Assembly: GCF_020622265.1 (NCBI RefSeq)
Contig: NZ_JACNMQ010000003.1
Span: 466,352 to 530,351, forward strand
Reading direction: 5' to 3'
DNA from: Halomonas sp. M20
GTDB taxonomy: Bacteria; Pseudomonadota; Gammaproteobacteria; Pseudomonadales; Halomonadaceae
Length of the DNA: 64,000 bases
In this document: positions 12,029 to 23,487 of the stretch, in pieces
Position numbering within the stretch: position 1 is the first letter of the stretch
Layout of the letters: each line of letters starts with the position of its first letter
Notes under the pieces: model-generated
What the model saw: only the letters and a program-made list of their open reading frames with translations
What the model was told of the DNA's origin: nothing
Database searches by the model: none
Position numbers and translations under genes: made by a program

Positions 12029-12918
12029 TATTACTGGCGCTGTTGACGCTGAGTGGCTGCACCTCGTCACCCTCGACCACCTGGCGTGGACCGCAGCCGG
12101 GGAATTGGGTCACCATTCAGCGTGGCGATACGCTGGGCGCTATTGCCCGTCGCGCCGATATACCGCTAGTGCGGCTGCAACGCTTCAACCCGCGGGTCGA
12201 TGCGCGTCGCCTCGCTATAGGGCAACGCATATTGATACCCAGCAAAAACGAACGCGCCCCTTCCGGCGGCCCTTATCGTTATCAAGTAAGACCCGGTGAT
12301 ACCTATACGAACATTGCTCGGCATTTTGGGACCGAGGCCGGGCGGATCCAGACGGCCAACCGGTCGGCGAACCCCTCCCAATTACGAGTCGGACAGTTGG
12401 TACAGGTACCTTTGAAAGGCCGCAGTCGTATTAAAAGTACTGCTGGCGCTTCAAAGTCGTCTTCCCGACCCGCGCCCAAGCCGGCACGGCGCCCGGTGGC
12501 CAAGCCTGTAACGCCTCTCCCCGCCCCAAAACCATTGCCAAGCCGCTCCAAGGGCTGGCCTTGGCCTCTCGACGATTATCGTATCGTGCGTCAATTTGGT
12601 ACCGACAAGCGCGGTACCTTGCAGCCCATGTTGCTGAATAGCCGAGCCGGCAGCGAGGCTCGATCGGTGGCGGATGGCCAGGTGCGTTTTGCCAGCAGCA
12701 TGCGACAACTGGGCAGGGTCGTGATCGTTCACCACCCGGATAACCTACAAACGGTGTACGCCCTTTGCGATATTCTCAAGGTCAACGATGGTGATCAGAT
12801 AAAAGCCGGCACGCCGGTATGCACGGTCGGTTATAGCGGCGCAACACAGCGCTACGATCTACTGTTCGACGTGCGCCATGGCGGTAAACCCATCGATCCG
12901 CGCAAGGTGCTGCGTTGA
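11974..12918 (+). CDS. LysM lipoprotein with degenerate M23/LytM domain (NlpD/EnvC-like)
   Basis: A 314-residue predicted lipoprotein: lipobox LSGC gives a lipidated Cys29. Two LysM peptidoglycan-binding modules follow (about 45-89 with TIQRGDTLGAIARR, and 102-146 with QVRPGDTYTNIARHFG), a Pro/Lys-rich linker to about 195, then a LytM-type domain. The zinc-binding and catalytic histidines expected in M23 enzymes are missing: the HxxxD site reads QPMLLNSRAG, the HxH reads YALCD, and the last His strand reads YDLLFDV. It is therefore likely a non-enzymatic activator of N-acetylmuramoyl-L-alanine amidases or a wall anchor. The ATG lies inside the upstream acyltransferase gene. Confidence 0.85.
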   Translation: MAQRLVAGKRPYPYFVALILLALLTLSGCTSSPSTTWRGPQPGNWVTIQRGDTLGAIARRADIPLVRLQRFNPRVDARRLAIGQRILIPSKNERAPSGGPYRYQVRPGDTYTNIARHFGTEAGRIQTANRSANPSQLRVGQLVQVPLKGRSRIKSTAGASKSSSRPAPKPARRPVAKPVTPLPAPKPLPSRSKGWPWPLDDYRIVRQFGTDKRGTLQPMLLNSRAGSEARSVADGQVRFASSMRQLGRVVIVHHPDNLQTVYALCDILKVNDGDQIKAGTPVCTVGYSGATQRYDLLFDVRHGGKPIDPRKVLR

Positions 12919-12969
12919 AATATGAGCTGAGCAAATTGGCGACTGGCTGAGTCTGGTCGGCATACAAAA

Positions 12970-12993
12970 AAACCGCCTTGGATGAAGCGGTTT
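12970..12993. terminator. Hairpin between convergent LysM gene and gcvT
   Basis: AAACCGC pairs with GCGGTTT around a ten-base loop, preceded by an A run and followed by TTT-containing sequence. It lies between two convergent genes and can serve both strands. Confidence 0.6.
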
Positions 12994-13024
12994 CAATTGA
13001 ATAAGATAACGGTATATTTATCTA

Positions 13025-14137
13025 TCAGCCGCGATGATAGCCTGGTTTGATAAACGGCGTCTTGCTGATTGTCATGGGCAAGCGCTTACCCCTAACCTCG
13101 GCGTAAACCACGCTATCAATTTCCGCATCATCGACATTCACATAAGCCAGCGCCACAGGCTTGCCCACGCTCGGGCCGAAGCCTCCCGACGTGACCACGC
13201 CAACAGGACGATCGTCACTGCTGTAGAGTTCGGCCCCTTCGCGCACCGGTGCGCGTCCTTCACCTAAAAGACCGACTCGCTTGCGTCGATGATCGCGCGC
13301 TTCGACCTGATGCAGGATGATATCCGCCCCCAGAAAGCCTGCCTCGCGTTCACCGCCACGACGACGCGGCTTGCCAATGGCCCAGATCAATCCTGCCTCG
13401 ACCGGTGTCGTGGATTCGTCGATATCGTGCCCATAGAGACACAGCCCAGCTTCCAGGCGCAGGGAATCACGAGCGCCAAGACCGATAGCCTCCACCTCGG
13501 ACTCCTGCAACAGCCGCCGCGCAATGGCGTCGGTCCGGTTCGCCGGAACCGATATCTCGAATCCGTCTTCGCCGGTATAACCGCTGCGGCTGATCCACAC
13601 CTCGACGCCCTCCATGGTGAAGACGCCCTGCTGCATGAACGTCAGTTCGCAAACGTTCGGACACAGCCTCGCTATCACCTCTGCGGCCTTGGGGCCTTGT
13701 AGTGCAAGCAAGCCCCGGTCCAGTTCCTCGACGTCGTAGTCGGCGCCCAGCCCCATGCGAAGATGAGGAATGTCTCGCGCCTTGCAGGCGGCATTGACCA
13801 CCAGGAAGAGATGGTCGCCGGTATTGGCTACCATCAGATCATCGATGATACCGCCCTCGTCATTGGTGAACAGCGCATAGCGCTGCATGCCTACCGGCAA
13901 GCCGACGATATCGGCACACACCAGGGTTTCGAGGGCCTCAGCGGGCTTGGGCCCGCTGATCATGACTTGCCCCATGTGCGAGACATCGAACAGGCCACAG
14001 GCGGCACGAGTATGTTCATGCTCCTTCTTGACCCCCAAAGGGTACTGCACCGGCATGCTGTAACCCGCGAACTCGACCATCTTGCCACCCAGTTCGACGT
14101 GCAAGTCGTGCAACGGAGTCTTGCTGAGCTCGTCCAT
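13025..14137 (-). CDS. gcvT: Glycine cleavage system aminomethyltransferase (T protein)
   Basis: A 370-residue tetrahydrofolate-dependent aminomethyltransferase that takes the aminomethyl group from lipoylated H protein, releasing ammonia and methylene-THF. Diagnostic stretches are MVEFAGYSMPVQYP, CGLFDVSHMGQ, SRSGYTGEDGFEI, GLGARDSLRLEAGLCLYGHD and the C-terminal GVVTSGGFGPSVGKPVALAYV. GGAGGG lies five bases before the ATG. It follows agcS by 38 bases on the same strand and is probably cotranscribed with it, so glycine uptake and cleavage are coupled. Confidence 0.97.
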   Translation of the reverse strand: MDELSKTPLHDLHVELGGKMVEFAGYSMPVQYPLGVKKEHEHTRAACGLFDVSHMGQVMISGPKPAEALETLVCADIVGLPVGMQRYALFTNDEGGIIDDLMVANTGDHLFLVVNAACKARDIPHLRMGLGADYDVEELDRGLLALQGPKAAEVIARLCPNVCELTFMQQGVFTMEGVEVWISRSGYTGEDGFEISVPANRTDAIARRLLQESEVEAIGLGARDSLRLEAGLCLYGHDIDESTTPVEAGLIWAIGKPRRRGGEREAGFLGADIILHQVEARDHRRKRVGLLGEGRAPVREGAELYSSDDRPVGVVTSGGFGPSVGKPVALAYVNVDDAEIDSVVYAEVRGKRLPMTISKTPFIKPGYHRG

Positions 14138-14175
14138 TGAATCCCTCCATCAATGCGAATTATCGAATGCGTGTG

Positions 14176-15555
14176 TTAACGTTTCAGATCCTCACCCGGC
14201 AGTATCGACTCACCTGCGAAATGGCGTTTGGTCAGATCGAAGACCACCGGTGACAGCAGGGCCAGTGCGATCAGGTTGGGAATCGCCATCAAGGCGTTGA
14301 ACACGCTGGCCATCAGCCATACGAAATTGAGTGGTGCGATTGCGCCTAGCATGATCGCCAGAATATAGACCACTCGATAGATCTTGATCGATCCCACGCC
14401 GAACAGAAACTCGAAGCACTTTTCGCCATAGAATGCCCAGCCCAGGATCGTGGTAAAAGCGAACACCGCCAGGGCAAAGGAGACAATATACTGCCCAATG
14501 CCCGGCAATGACTCATTGAAGGCCATGGTGGTCAATGCCGCCCCAGTTTCCCCGCCGGTCCAATGGGTCGAAGTGAGGATGGCAAGGGCGGTGATCGAAC
14601 ACACGACGATGGTGTCGATGAAGGTACCCAGCATGGCGACCAATCCCTGGCGCACAGGATTCTTGGTCTGTGCCGCCGCGTGGGCAATGGGCGCACTGCC
14701 CAGACCGGCCTCGTTGGAGAAAACTCCACGCGCGATGCCGAACTGGATGGCCTTGGCTACCGCCGCACCGGCAAAACCGCCTGCGGCGGATATGGGCGTA
14801 AATGCGTGGGTAAAGATCATGCCGAAGGCAGCGCCAACCTGCTCGGCGTTGATGATCAAGACCAGTATGCCCGCGGCAATGTAGGCGACTGCCATGATGG
14901 GCACCAGCTTGCCCGCCACCTTGGCGATGCGCCGAATGCCGCCCAGGATCACCGCGCCGGCCAGCACCATGATCACAATCCCGGTGACCCAGTGGGGCAA
15001 TCCGAGAGACTGATTGAGCCCATCGGCGACGGAGTTTGATTGCACGGTATTGCCGATGCCAAACGAGGCAATGGCACCGAAAAAGGCAAAGGCGACCCCC
15101 ATCCAGGCCCACTTCTTGCCCAGGCCATTACGGATGTAATACATCGGACCGCCAACGTGATCGCCATCCTTGTTGACCTCACGATAACGGACCGCCAGCA
15201 CCGCCTCGGAAAACTTGGTGGCCATGCCCACCAGGGCGGTAATCCACATCCAGAACACGGCACCCGGCCCGCCCAGGAAGATGGCGGTAGCCACCCCGGC
15301 GATATTACCCGTGCCGATGGTTGCCGATAGCGATGTCATCAGGGCGTTAAAAGGCGATACCTCCCCCTCGCCTTCATCTCCCTTCTGCGTGACCCGTCCT
15401 TTCCACAGCAGGCTAAAGCCCAACCCCAGCTTGCGAATCGGCACCAGCTTCAAGCCAAGCTGCAGATAGAGCCCGACCCCCAACAGCAGGACCAGCATCA
15501 ATGGCCCCCACACCACGTTCTCGATTGCCGTAAAAAATCCTGTCAAGGCTTCCAT
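14176..15555 (-). CDS. agcS: Alanine/glycine:cation symporter (AGCS family)
   Basis: A 459-residue inner-membrane sodium-coupled amino acid carrier with about eleven hydrophobic segments. The family signature is present in SATIGTGNIAGVATAIFLGGPGAVFWMW, EAVLAVRYRE and GIARGVFSNEAGLGSAPIAHAAA. Next to gcvT and divergent from gcvHP, glycine is the probable main substrate; alanine remains possible. GGAGAAAA precedes the ATG. The upstream region carries palindromes described separately. Confidence 0.93.
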   Translation of the reverse strand: MEALTGFFTAIENVVWGPLMLVLLLGVGLYLQLGLKLVPIRKLGLGFSLLWKGRVTQKGDEGEGEVSPFNALMTSLSATIGTGNIAGVATAIFLGGPGAVFWMWITALVGMATKFSEAVLAVRYREVNKDGDHVGGPMYYIRNGLGKKWAWMGVAFAFFGAIASFGIGNTVQSNSVADGLNQSLGLPHWVTGIVIMVLAGAVILGGIRRIAKVAGKLVPIMAVAYIAAGILVLIINAEQVGAAFGMIFTHAFTPISAAGGFAGAAVAKAIQFGIARGVFSNEAGLGSAPIAHAAAQTKNPVRQGLVAMLGTFIDTIVVCSITALAILTSTHWTGGETGAALTTMAFNESLPGIGQYIVSFALAVFAFTTILGWAFYGEKCFEFLFGVGSIKIYRVVYILAIMLGAIAPLNFVWLMASVFNALMAIPNLIALALLSPVVFDLTKRHFAGESILPGEDLKR

Positions 15556-15700
15556 ATGCGTTTTCTCCAGGTGTTTTTTTGTTATGCACCGTTGTCACCA
15601 AAGGCTACCGGTTAGCGGCACGACAGCAACGACAATGCTCGAACCCGCATACCTTAGCGGATACCCCGGGTTCTCCACCAGTATCATCGCCATGGATATT

Positions 15701-15716
15701 GTTTCCTATTGGAAAC
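15701..15716. promoter_or_regulatory. Perfect inverted repeat in agcS-gcvH control region, site 1
   Basis: GTTTCC-TATT-GGAAAC is a perfect 6-bp inverted repeat in the 391-base gap between the divergent agcS and gcvH genes. It resembles site 2 at 15926 and both fit a TTTCCTATAGGAAA-like palindrome, suggesting an operator for one dimeric regulator. The regulator is unknown. No gene or glycine riboswitch was recognised elsewhere in 15556-15946. Confidence 0.55.
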
Positions 15717-15925
15717 TTGAAGCCGTGATACCATCGCCAACCCTCGAATTCGCTGGAAAACCCTGGTCAAAATACATCAACTGGACGTTCAGCAAGAACT
15801 TGACCACTCTATAGTCGGCGGTCAACGCTTGTGGCGTTAAAAGAGTCACGAAAAACACGCTTTGCAACGCCGAAAGACTCGTCAACGCGGCCAGATGGCG
15901 TTACGATTCCCTGAAATAGAAAAAC

Positions 15926-15941
15926 TTTTCTTATAGGAAAA
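15926..15941. promoter_or_regulatory. Imperfect inverted repeat over the gcvH ribosome-binding site, site 2
   Basis: TTTTC-TTATA-GGAAAA is a near-palindrome matching site 1 in sequence and size. Its right half is also the Shine-Dalgarno region (AGGAAAA) of gcvH, whose ATG is at 15947. A protein bound here would sit over or just after the transcription start, consistent with repression; this is inference. Confidence 0.5.
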
Positions 15942-15946
15942 AAATC

Positions 15947-16342
15947 ATGAGCTCCATTCCCGGGAACCTGCATTACACAGAAAGCCACGAATGGGTCAAG
16001 GACAACGGTGACGGCACCGTTACCATCGGCATTACCGACCACGCGCAACAGGCCTTGGGCGATGTCGTCTTCGTCGAATTGCCTGAGGTTGGTCGTTCAC
16101 TCGATAACGGTGATGAATTTGGCGTCATCGAATCCGTCAAAGCAGCGTCTGATCTTTATGCACCTTTGGCCGGCGATGTAGTCGAAATCAATGAAACTCT
16201 CGAGGAGGCACCGGAAACCATTAACGAGGCGCCTTACGAAGGCGGTTGGATCATCAAGCTGAAGCTTGCCGACAGCAGTGCGCTGGACGACTTGCTGGAT
16301 ACCGATGCCTACACCCGGCACGTCGAGGCAGAAGAAGACTGA
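15947..16342 (+). CDS. gcvH: Glycine cleavage system H protein
   Basis: A 131-residue lipoyl carrier that shuttles the aminomethyl intermediate between P, T and L proteins. The lipoylation site is Lys65 in FGVIESVKAASDLYAP. The N-terminal NLHYTESHEWV and the C-terminal GGWIIKLKL are typical. It starts six bases past the palindrome-embedded ribosome-binding site and precedes gcvP by 111 bases with a hairpin between. The L protein (lpd) is not in the window, as is usual because it is shared with other dehydrogenase complexes. Confidence 0.97.
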   Translation: MSSIPGNLHYTESHEWVKDNGDGTVTIGITDHAQQALGDVVFVELPEVGRSLDNGDEFGVIESVKAASDLYAPLAGDVVEINETLEEAPETINEAPYEGGWIIKLKLADSSALDDLLDTDAYTRHVEAEED

Positions 16343-16357
16343 TCGAATATCGAATAG

Positions 16358-16382
16358 TGACGGGGCAGTTTCTGCCCCGTCA
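16358..16382 (+). terminator. Hairpin between gcvH and gcvP
   Basis: TGACGGGGCAG pairs perfectly with CTGCCCCGTCA around a TTT loop. There is no T tract after it. It may partly attenuate transcription into gcvP or protect the gcvH message end. Confidence 0.6.
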
Positions 16383-16453
16383 TATCATCCAGTGCTGTTA
16401 CTTTTAACCTCTGAACACCGGACCTGACCGTCCCGTTTACCTACAGGTGTCCC

Positions 16454-19348
<2,895 letters not shown>

Positions 19349-19371
19349 GCCGCAACTCGTTTGCACCCTCG

Positions 19372-19399
19372 CCCCTGGGCCTCGAACCCAGGGGTTTTT
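19372..19399 (+). terminator. Intrinsic terminator after gcvP
   Basis: CCCCTGGG pairs with CCCAGGGG around a seven-base loop and is followed by five T. It lies 24 bases after the gcvP stop and before the convergent LysR gene. Confidence 0.85.
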
Positions 19400-19428
19400 C
19401 ATTCGTCCGGGTTACCCCTCCAACACTT

Positions 19429-20346
19429 TCAACTATCGCAGCCGGGCTCTTCGGAAGTCGCATAAAGGGTATTACGACGCTGCTGACTGAAATCATCGAG
19501 TAACTGGGTATATCGCTTGGGCAGTTCGGTATCTGCCAGCGCGACCACCTGCAAGGTTTCATACACTGGATTCGTCAGCATCACTTCCTTGACCTGACGC
19601 TGCCAGGGAGAGGTTTCAAGCACCAGTCGAGACACCACGGTAAAGCCCAACCCCCGGGCTACCGCATCCAGCACCATGCTTACTTCATTGGTAAATCCCT
19701 GCTTGGGCAATCGGCTCATGGAGCGGAATTCGTCGCCGAAATTGGCACTCAGCAGCTGGGTCGCATAATCGCTGGCGCCGGAATAATCGATGAAACCAAG
19801 CGCCGCCAATTCACTCAAAGCCGATCCCGTAAAATCCGCTGGCGCAAGCAGACATAAAGGCTCCTGGTACCAAGGTGTGTAGGTCAACCCAGGATGCTTT
19901 ATTACCTCGGTCGTGATGCCTAAATCGTAATGCCCCTCTACTACGCCCTGCAGGATATCGCGATTGAATGCGAAGTCATAACTGACCGTCAAACTGGGAT
20001 GAGCCTGTTGATAACCCAATAGGAAAGGATAGAACATCAAGCCCACGCTCCCGGGCGAGGCAATTCGACAATCGCCGGAATCCAGGGATTCGTCGTCCAG
20101 GGAGTGACGAAAATACTTGTGCTCTGCAAACAGCTTCAGCGCGTAATCGTAGGTACGCCGACCGGATTCCGTAAGCGTGAAACGGCGGCCATGGCGATTG
20201 AGCAGTGGCTTGTCGAGATACTCCTCCAGTTTTCGGATGTGCTGACTGACGCCTGGCTGTGTCATTTCCAGTCGTTGGGCAGTAAGGGTGAAACTGCCAG
20301 TTTCCACCAACGTAATGAAGGTCCGAAAGTAGTGGGTATTGAACAT
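19429..20346 (-). CDS. LysR-family transcriptional regulator
   Basis: A 305-residue LTTR. The N-terminal winged HTH has FVETGSF-like LVETGSFTLTAQRLEMTQPGVSQHIRKLEEYL, and the C-terminal part is the LysR effector-binding domain (for example YDLGITTEV and GLGFTVVSRLV). Adjacent genes give no clear target: gcvP is convergent and the YfcL-like gene is divergent 108 bases away, the most likely controlled promoter. Effector unknown. Confidence 0.9.
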   Translation of the reverse strand: MFNTHYFRTFITLVETGSFTLTAQRLEMTQPGVSQHIRKLEEYLDKPLLNRHGRRFTLTESGRRTYDYALKLFAEHKYFRHSLDDESLDSGDCRIASPGSVGLMFYPFLLGYQQAHPSLTVSYDFAFNRDILQGVVEGHYDLGITTEVIKHPGLTYTPWYQEPLCLLAPADFTGSALSELAALGFIDYSGASDYATQLLSANFGDEFRSMSRLPKQGFTNEVSMVLDAVARGLGFTVVSRLVLETSPWQRQVKEVMLTNPVYETLQVVALADTELPKRYTQLLDDFSQQRRNTLYATSEEPGCDS

Positions 20347-20454
20347 GGAAATTAGTCAATTCCTTGTGGCACAGCGCTGCGGGGCACTTCGGGGCATGAT
20401 AGCATTCCTGCAAGAGAACCTTAATTCAACACTCTTTCAAGAGCCGGGAGTATC

Positions 20455-20745
20455 ATGTCAGACCCATTCGTCGACCGGGCAAAAGCACTCCACGAGACGC
20501 TGCTTGCCATGGAAGGTAACGCCGCAGAAGACGACCTTTTTGCCCTTGGCTACATGATTCCACAGATCGAGCTTGTGTTAGAGATGGCAGATTATGATGC
20601 AAGTACCGTCGAAGCAGAGGACTTCGATGCCACTTACTGGCAATGGCTGGAATCGACATTCATGGAAGACGGCATGAGCGAAGACGATCGTATTCGCATC
20701 GCACAATTGTGGGAGCATGCTCGCGCCAACAGCGACGCTTCCTGA
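20455..20745 (+). CDS. YfcL-like small acidic protein
   Basis: A 96-residue, strongly acidic, helical protein. The blocks EDDLFALGYMIPQIELVLEMAD and SEDDRIRIAQLWEHA match the layout of E. coli YfcL (ELFASGYLRGHLTLA and a terminal SPRDQxxVxxxWE), so the assignment to that family of unknown function is reasonable. Its stop is 20 bases before the ppnN start, so the two are probably cotranscribed. No catalytic residues or targeting signal are evident. Confidence 0.7.
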   Translation: MSDPFVDRAKALHETLLAMEGNAAEDDLFALGYMIPQIELVLEMADYDASTVEAEDFDATYWQWLESTFMEDGMSEDDRIRIAQLWEHARANSDAS

Positions 20746-20765
20746 CCCACCTCCTGGACATCAAG

Positions 20766-22130
20766 ATGACCGAGAAGCTTTCCGCCACGACGACTCCCGA
20801 GGGCAGTCTAGAGGTACTTTCCCAGCACGAAGTGAATCGACTTCGCGACACTTCCGCCAATGGATTGCACGACATACTGCGCCGGTGCGCCCTTGCAGTA
20901 CTCAACTGCGGCAACCCGACCGATGATGGTCTCGCCGTGATGCAGACTTATCATGACTTCGATATCGAAGTGCTGCAGCAGGATCGGGGAATTCGCCTCA
21001 AATTGACCAATGCCCCCGCAGAAGCCTTCGTCGATGGCCGTATGATTCGCGGCATTCGCGAGCATCTCTCCTCAGTGCTGCGGGATATAGTCTACGTTCA
21101 CAACGAGATACAGCACCATCCCCGATTCGACCTGGCCTCCAGTGAAAGCATCACCAACGCGGTATTTCATATCCTGCGCAACGCCGGCACACTGGACCCT
21201 TCCCGGGAGCCGAGCCTGGTGGTGTGCTGGGGCGGGCATTCGATAACTCGAGAAGAGTACGACTACTCCAAGGGCGTCGGCTATCAGCTTGGGTTGCGGG
21301 ACCTCGATATCTGCACCGGCTGCGGGCCCGGCGCCATGAAGGGTCCCATGAAGGGCGCGAATGTGGCTCACGCCAAACAGCGCCGCAAGCGGGGTCGCTA
21401 TCTGGGCATTTCAGAACCCGGCATCATTGCCGCGGAGTCGCCCAATCCGATCGTCAACGAACTAGTGGTGATGCCGGATATCGAAAAGCGCCTGGAAGCA
21501 TTCATACGAGTCGGCCACGGTATCATCGTCTTCCCCGGCGGTGTGGGCACCGCCGAAGAGATCCTTTATCTACTGGGCATTCTGCTGCATCCGAGTAATG
21601 CCAATATTCCGTTTCCAATCATCTTTACCGGGCCACGAAGTGCTGCGGAATATTTCCAGCGTATCGATGAGTTCCTGACCTATACCCTGGGCGATGAGGC
21701 ACGCAGTCGCTATCGCATCATTATCGATGACCCCATGTCCGTGGCACGCGCCATGCGGGAAAGCATCGAGGAAGTCACCGCTTTTCGTCGCACCCACGAC
21801 GATGCGTTCTACTACAACTGGCGACTCAACATCGAGGCGGACTTTCAGTATCCCTTCGAAGCAACCCACGAAGCCATGGCAGGGTTGGCGCTGCATCGTG
21901 AGCAACCCGTGCACGAACTGGCCGCCAATCTGCGCCGCGCGTTTTCCGGCATCGTCAGTGGTAACGTCAAGGAGCCGGGCATTCGCTCCATTGAGGCACA
22001 CGGTCCATTCAAGTTGCATGCGGAGCCTGAGCTCATGGCCCGTCTGGACGATCTGCTGACCTCCTTTGTCGCCCAGGCCCGCATGAAGTTGCCCGGCAGT
22101 CACTATGTGCCCTGCTATACGCTTGAATGA
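20766..22130 (+). CDS. ppnN: Pyrimidine/purine nucleotide 5'-monophosphate nucleosidase
   Basis: A 454-residue protein, the same length as E. coli PpnN (YgdH). It cleaves nucleoside monophosphates to base and ribose 5-phosphate and in E. coli is activated by (p)ppGpp. The LOG-family motifs are clear: CTGCGPGAMKGPMKGAN and PGGVGTAEEILYL (about 257-269). The N- and C-terminal regulatory extensions typical of PpnN are both present. The start at 20766 is preferred because the longer frame overlaps the upstream gene in another frame. Confidence 0.93.
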   Translation: MTEKLSATTTPEGSLEVLSQHEVNRLRDTSANGLHDILRRCALAVLNCGNPTDDGLAVMQTYHDFDIEVLQQDRGIRLKLTNAPAEAFVDGRMIRGIREHLSSVLRDIVYVHNEIQHHPRFDLASSESITNAVFHILRNAGTLDPSREPSLVVCWGGHSITREEYDYSKGVGYQLGLRDLDICTGCGPGAMKGPMKGANVAHAKQRRKRGRYLGISEPGIIAAESPNPIVNELVVMPDIEKRLEAFIRVGHGIIVFPGGVGTAEEILYLLGILLHPSNANIPFPIIFTGPRSAAEYFQRIDEFLTYTLGDEARSRYRIIIDDPMSVARAMRESIEEVTAFRRTHDDAFYYNWRLNIEADFQYPFEATHEAMAGLALHREQPVHELAANLRRAFSGIVSGNVKEPGIRSIEAHGPFKLHAEPELMARLDDLLTSFVAQARMKLPGSHYVPCYTLE

Positions 22131-22161
22131 GGTATTTGAACGGCAACAACCCGGGCCTGTT

Positions 22162-22533
22162 TCAGTGCCACGCGCTGCGTTGCTGTAGGCCCATGGCAAG
22201 CGCATGAATCAATAGTCCCAGGGTAGCGCCATGGGACAATAACAAGAGTTCATTCACGCTACTGAGAAGCACTTGCCATAGCGCTACGAGCAATAAGCCG
22301 AGTAACAACATGAGCGCCAGACGCCCCAGCAGCCTGGGTAGGCGTCGGCGTGCTTCCACGGCCAGCATGCGCCAAGCGAAGACAGCCACGACGGCGATGG
22401 CGGCAAACGCGATCAGGATCAGTGTCAGTCGCCCCTGATTGCCGGAGGCCAGATAGCGCGGCAGCGTCGCCAGGATGGCCAGAAGCACACCCACCATCAC
22501 ACTGAGTCGCTCGGGGGTCATTGGGGTCGTCAT
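22162..22533 (-). CDS. Small membrane protein of unknown function
   Basis: A 123-residue hydrophobic protein with about four membrane segments: two in residues 10-55, a basic loop (EARRRLPRLLGR), then two in 70-115. No known family is recognised. It ends convergently with ppnN and starts 34 bases downstream of the flavodoxin gene on the same strand, so the two may be cotranscribed. The hydrophobic profile and positive-inside loops support a real gene; function is open. Confidence 0.6.
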   Translation of the reverse strand: MTTPMTPERLSVMVGVLLAILATLPRYLASGNQGRLTLILIAFAAIAVVAVFAWRMLAVEARRRLPRLLGRLALMLLLGLLLVALWQVLLSSVNELLLLSHGATLGLLIHALAMGLQQRSAWH

Positions 22534-22567
22534 GACGAGGCTACTCCTGGGGTAACATCTTGAAGTT

Positions 22568-23029
22568 TCAATTATTCAGCCCGTGCTCTTTGATCCATTC
22601 CTCGACCCAGGGCACTGCCTCATCGTCCGCCATGAACGTCTCCATGGCATCTACCTCCAGGCGTTCGCCCAGCCGTTCTGCCCCATGCTCGTTCAGCAAC
22701 GCGTCAAGCGCTCGGCCTGCACCGCAAAAGGTGTCCCCATAAGAGCTATCGCCGAGGGCGATCAAGCCATAGCGCAAATGCGCAAGAGAGGGCCCCTTTT
22801 CCGCGATGCCACTTGCCAGAGAAGCGAAATTGCCAGGGTAGTCGCCGCTACCCGTGGTCGAAACACAGAACAGTGCAAGCTTTGTCGGCGGCTCGATCAG
22901 ATCTTCAAGGGTTGGCTGTTCATGAATGGTCACCGTATAACCGCAATCTTCGAACAGTGGTTTGACCTGCTCGGCAACGTCCAACGCGCCCCCGTACATA
23001 GTGGCGACGAAAATATTGAGAGTAGACAT
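22568..23029 (-). CDS. Flavodoxin (MioC-like)
   Basis: A 153-residue FMN-binding electron carrier. The phosphate loop region is degenerate (FVATMYGGALDVAEQV instead of T/SxTGNTxx), but CVSTTGSGDYPGNF and YGLIALGDSSYGDTFCGAGRALD are the standard flavodoxin loops that grip the isoalloxazine ring. The pattern fits the MioC/CysJ-domain type rather than long-chain flavodoxin. Partner reductase and substrate are unknown; E. coli MioC has been linked to biotin synthase. Confidence 0.87.
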   Translation of the reverse strand: MSTLNIFVATMYGGALDVAEQVKPLFEDCGYTVTIHEQPTLEDLIEPPTKLALFCVSTTGSGDYPGNFASLASGIAEKGPSLAHLRYGLIALGDSSYGDTFCGAGRALDALLNEHGAERLGERLEVDAMETFMADDEAVPWVEEWIKEHGLNN

Positions 23030-23145
23030 GGCGTTCGTTTGCTAGAAAATTTACGGGGATATTAGCACGCCGGAAGGATCTCACTCACGTGCGCTGGCAA
23101 TGAAACCATTGGCAATGGCTTCCAGCACGATAACAATCGGACAGG

Positions 23146-23151
23146 TATAAT
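23146..23151 (+). promoter_or_regulatory. Candidate -10 element for the DUF2788 gene
   Basis: A consensus TATAAT lies 26 bases before the start codon at 23178. No convincing -35 sequence stands at the right distance, so this is offered only as a possible promoter. Confidence 0.35.
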
Positions 23152-23177
23152 AGTTGCCCAATCTTGCGGAGGGCACC

Positions 23178-23387
23178 ATGGAGAGAACATTCGAAGCCTG
23201 GATCACGCCGCTCATGATTGGCGGGTTGATACTGTTCATGTGCTTCATCATCTGGGAATTGGCACGGGAATCGAAGGCAGGCAAGTTTGGTACGATCATG
23301 CTGTTCGTCGTGCTGGGTGCTGGAATGCTGGGATTCGTGATCAAGACAGTAATCACCGAATTGCTGGAAAAAGGTGGAGCGTTCTAA
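23178..23387 (+). CDS. DUF2788 family small membrane protein
   Basis: A 69-residue protein with two membrane helices (about 8-28 and 41-62) joined by the charged loop WELARESKAGKFGT, which is the conserved centre of DUF2788. GGAGGG stands six bases before the ATG at 23178; the frame could begin upstream but that start lacks a site. No function is known. A terminator follows at 23430. Confidence 0.75.
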   Translation: MERTFEAWITPLMIGGLILFMCFIIWELARESKAGKFGTIMLFVVLGAGMLGFVIKTVITELLEKGGAF

Positions 23388-23429
23388 ACCCCAGTGGACT
23401 CCTCACTTGCATGCCCTGGCATACTACAG

Positions 23430-23459
23430 AACCGGCCCTTTCAAGGCCGGTTTCGTTTT
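23430..23459 (+). terminator. Terminator after the DUF2788 gene
   Basis: AACCGGCC with following TT pairs with AAGGCCGGTT (one bulged C), followed by TCGTTTTG. It lies 42 bases past the stop codon, between this gene and the convergent ihfA. Confidence 0.7.
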
Positions 23460-23487
23460 GCGTTTGCTTGGCATCCGCTCCCGGCAC

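Noticed and set aside
15556..15946. Possible glycine riboswitch upstream of gcvH/agcS
   Set aside because: The tandem glycine aptamer motifs could not be found on either strand; palindromes explain the control better.
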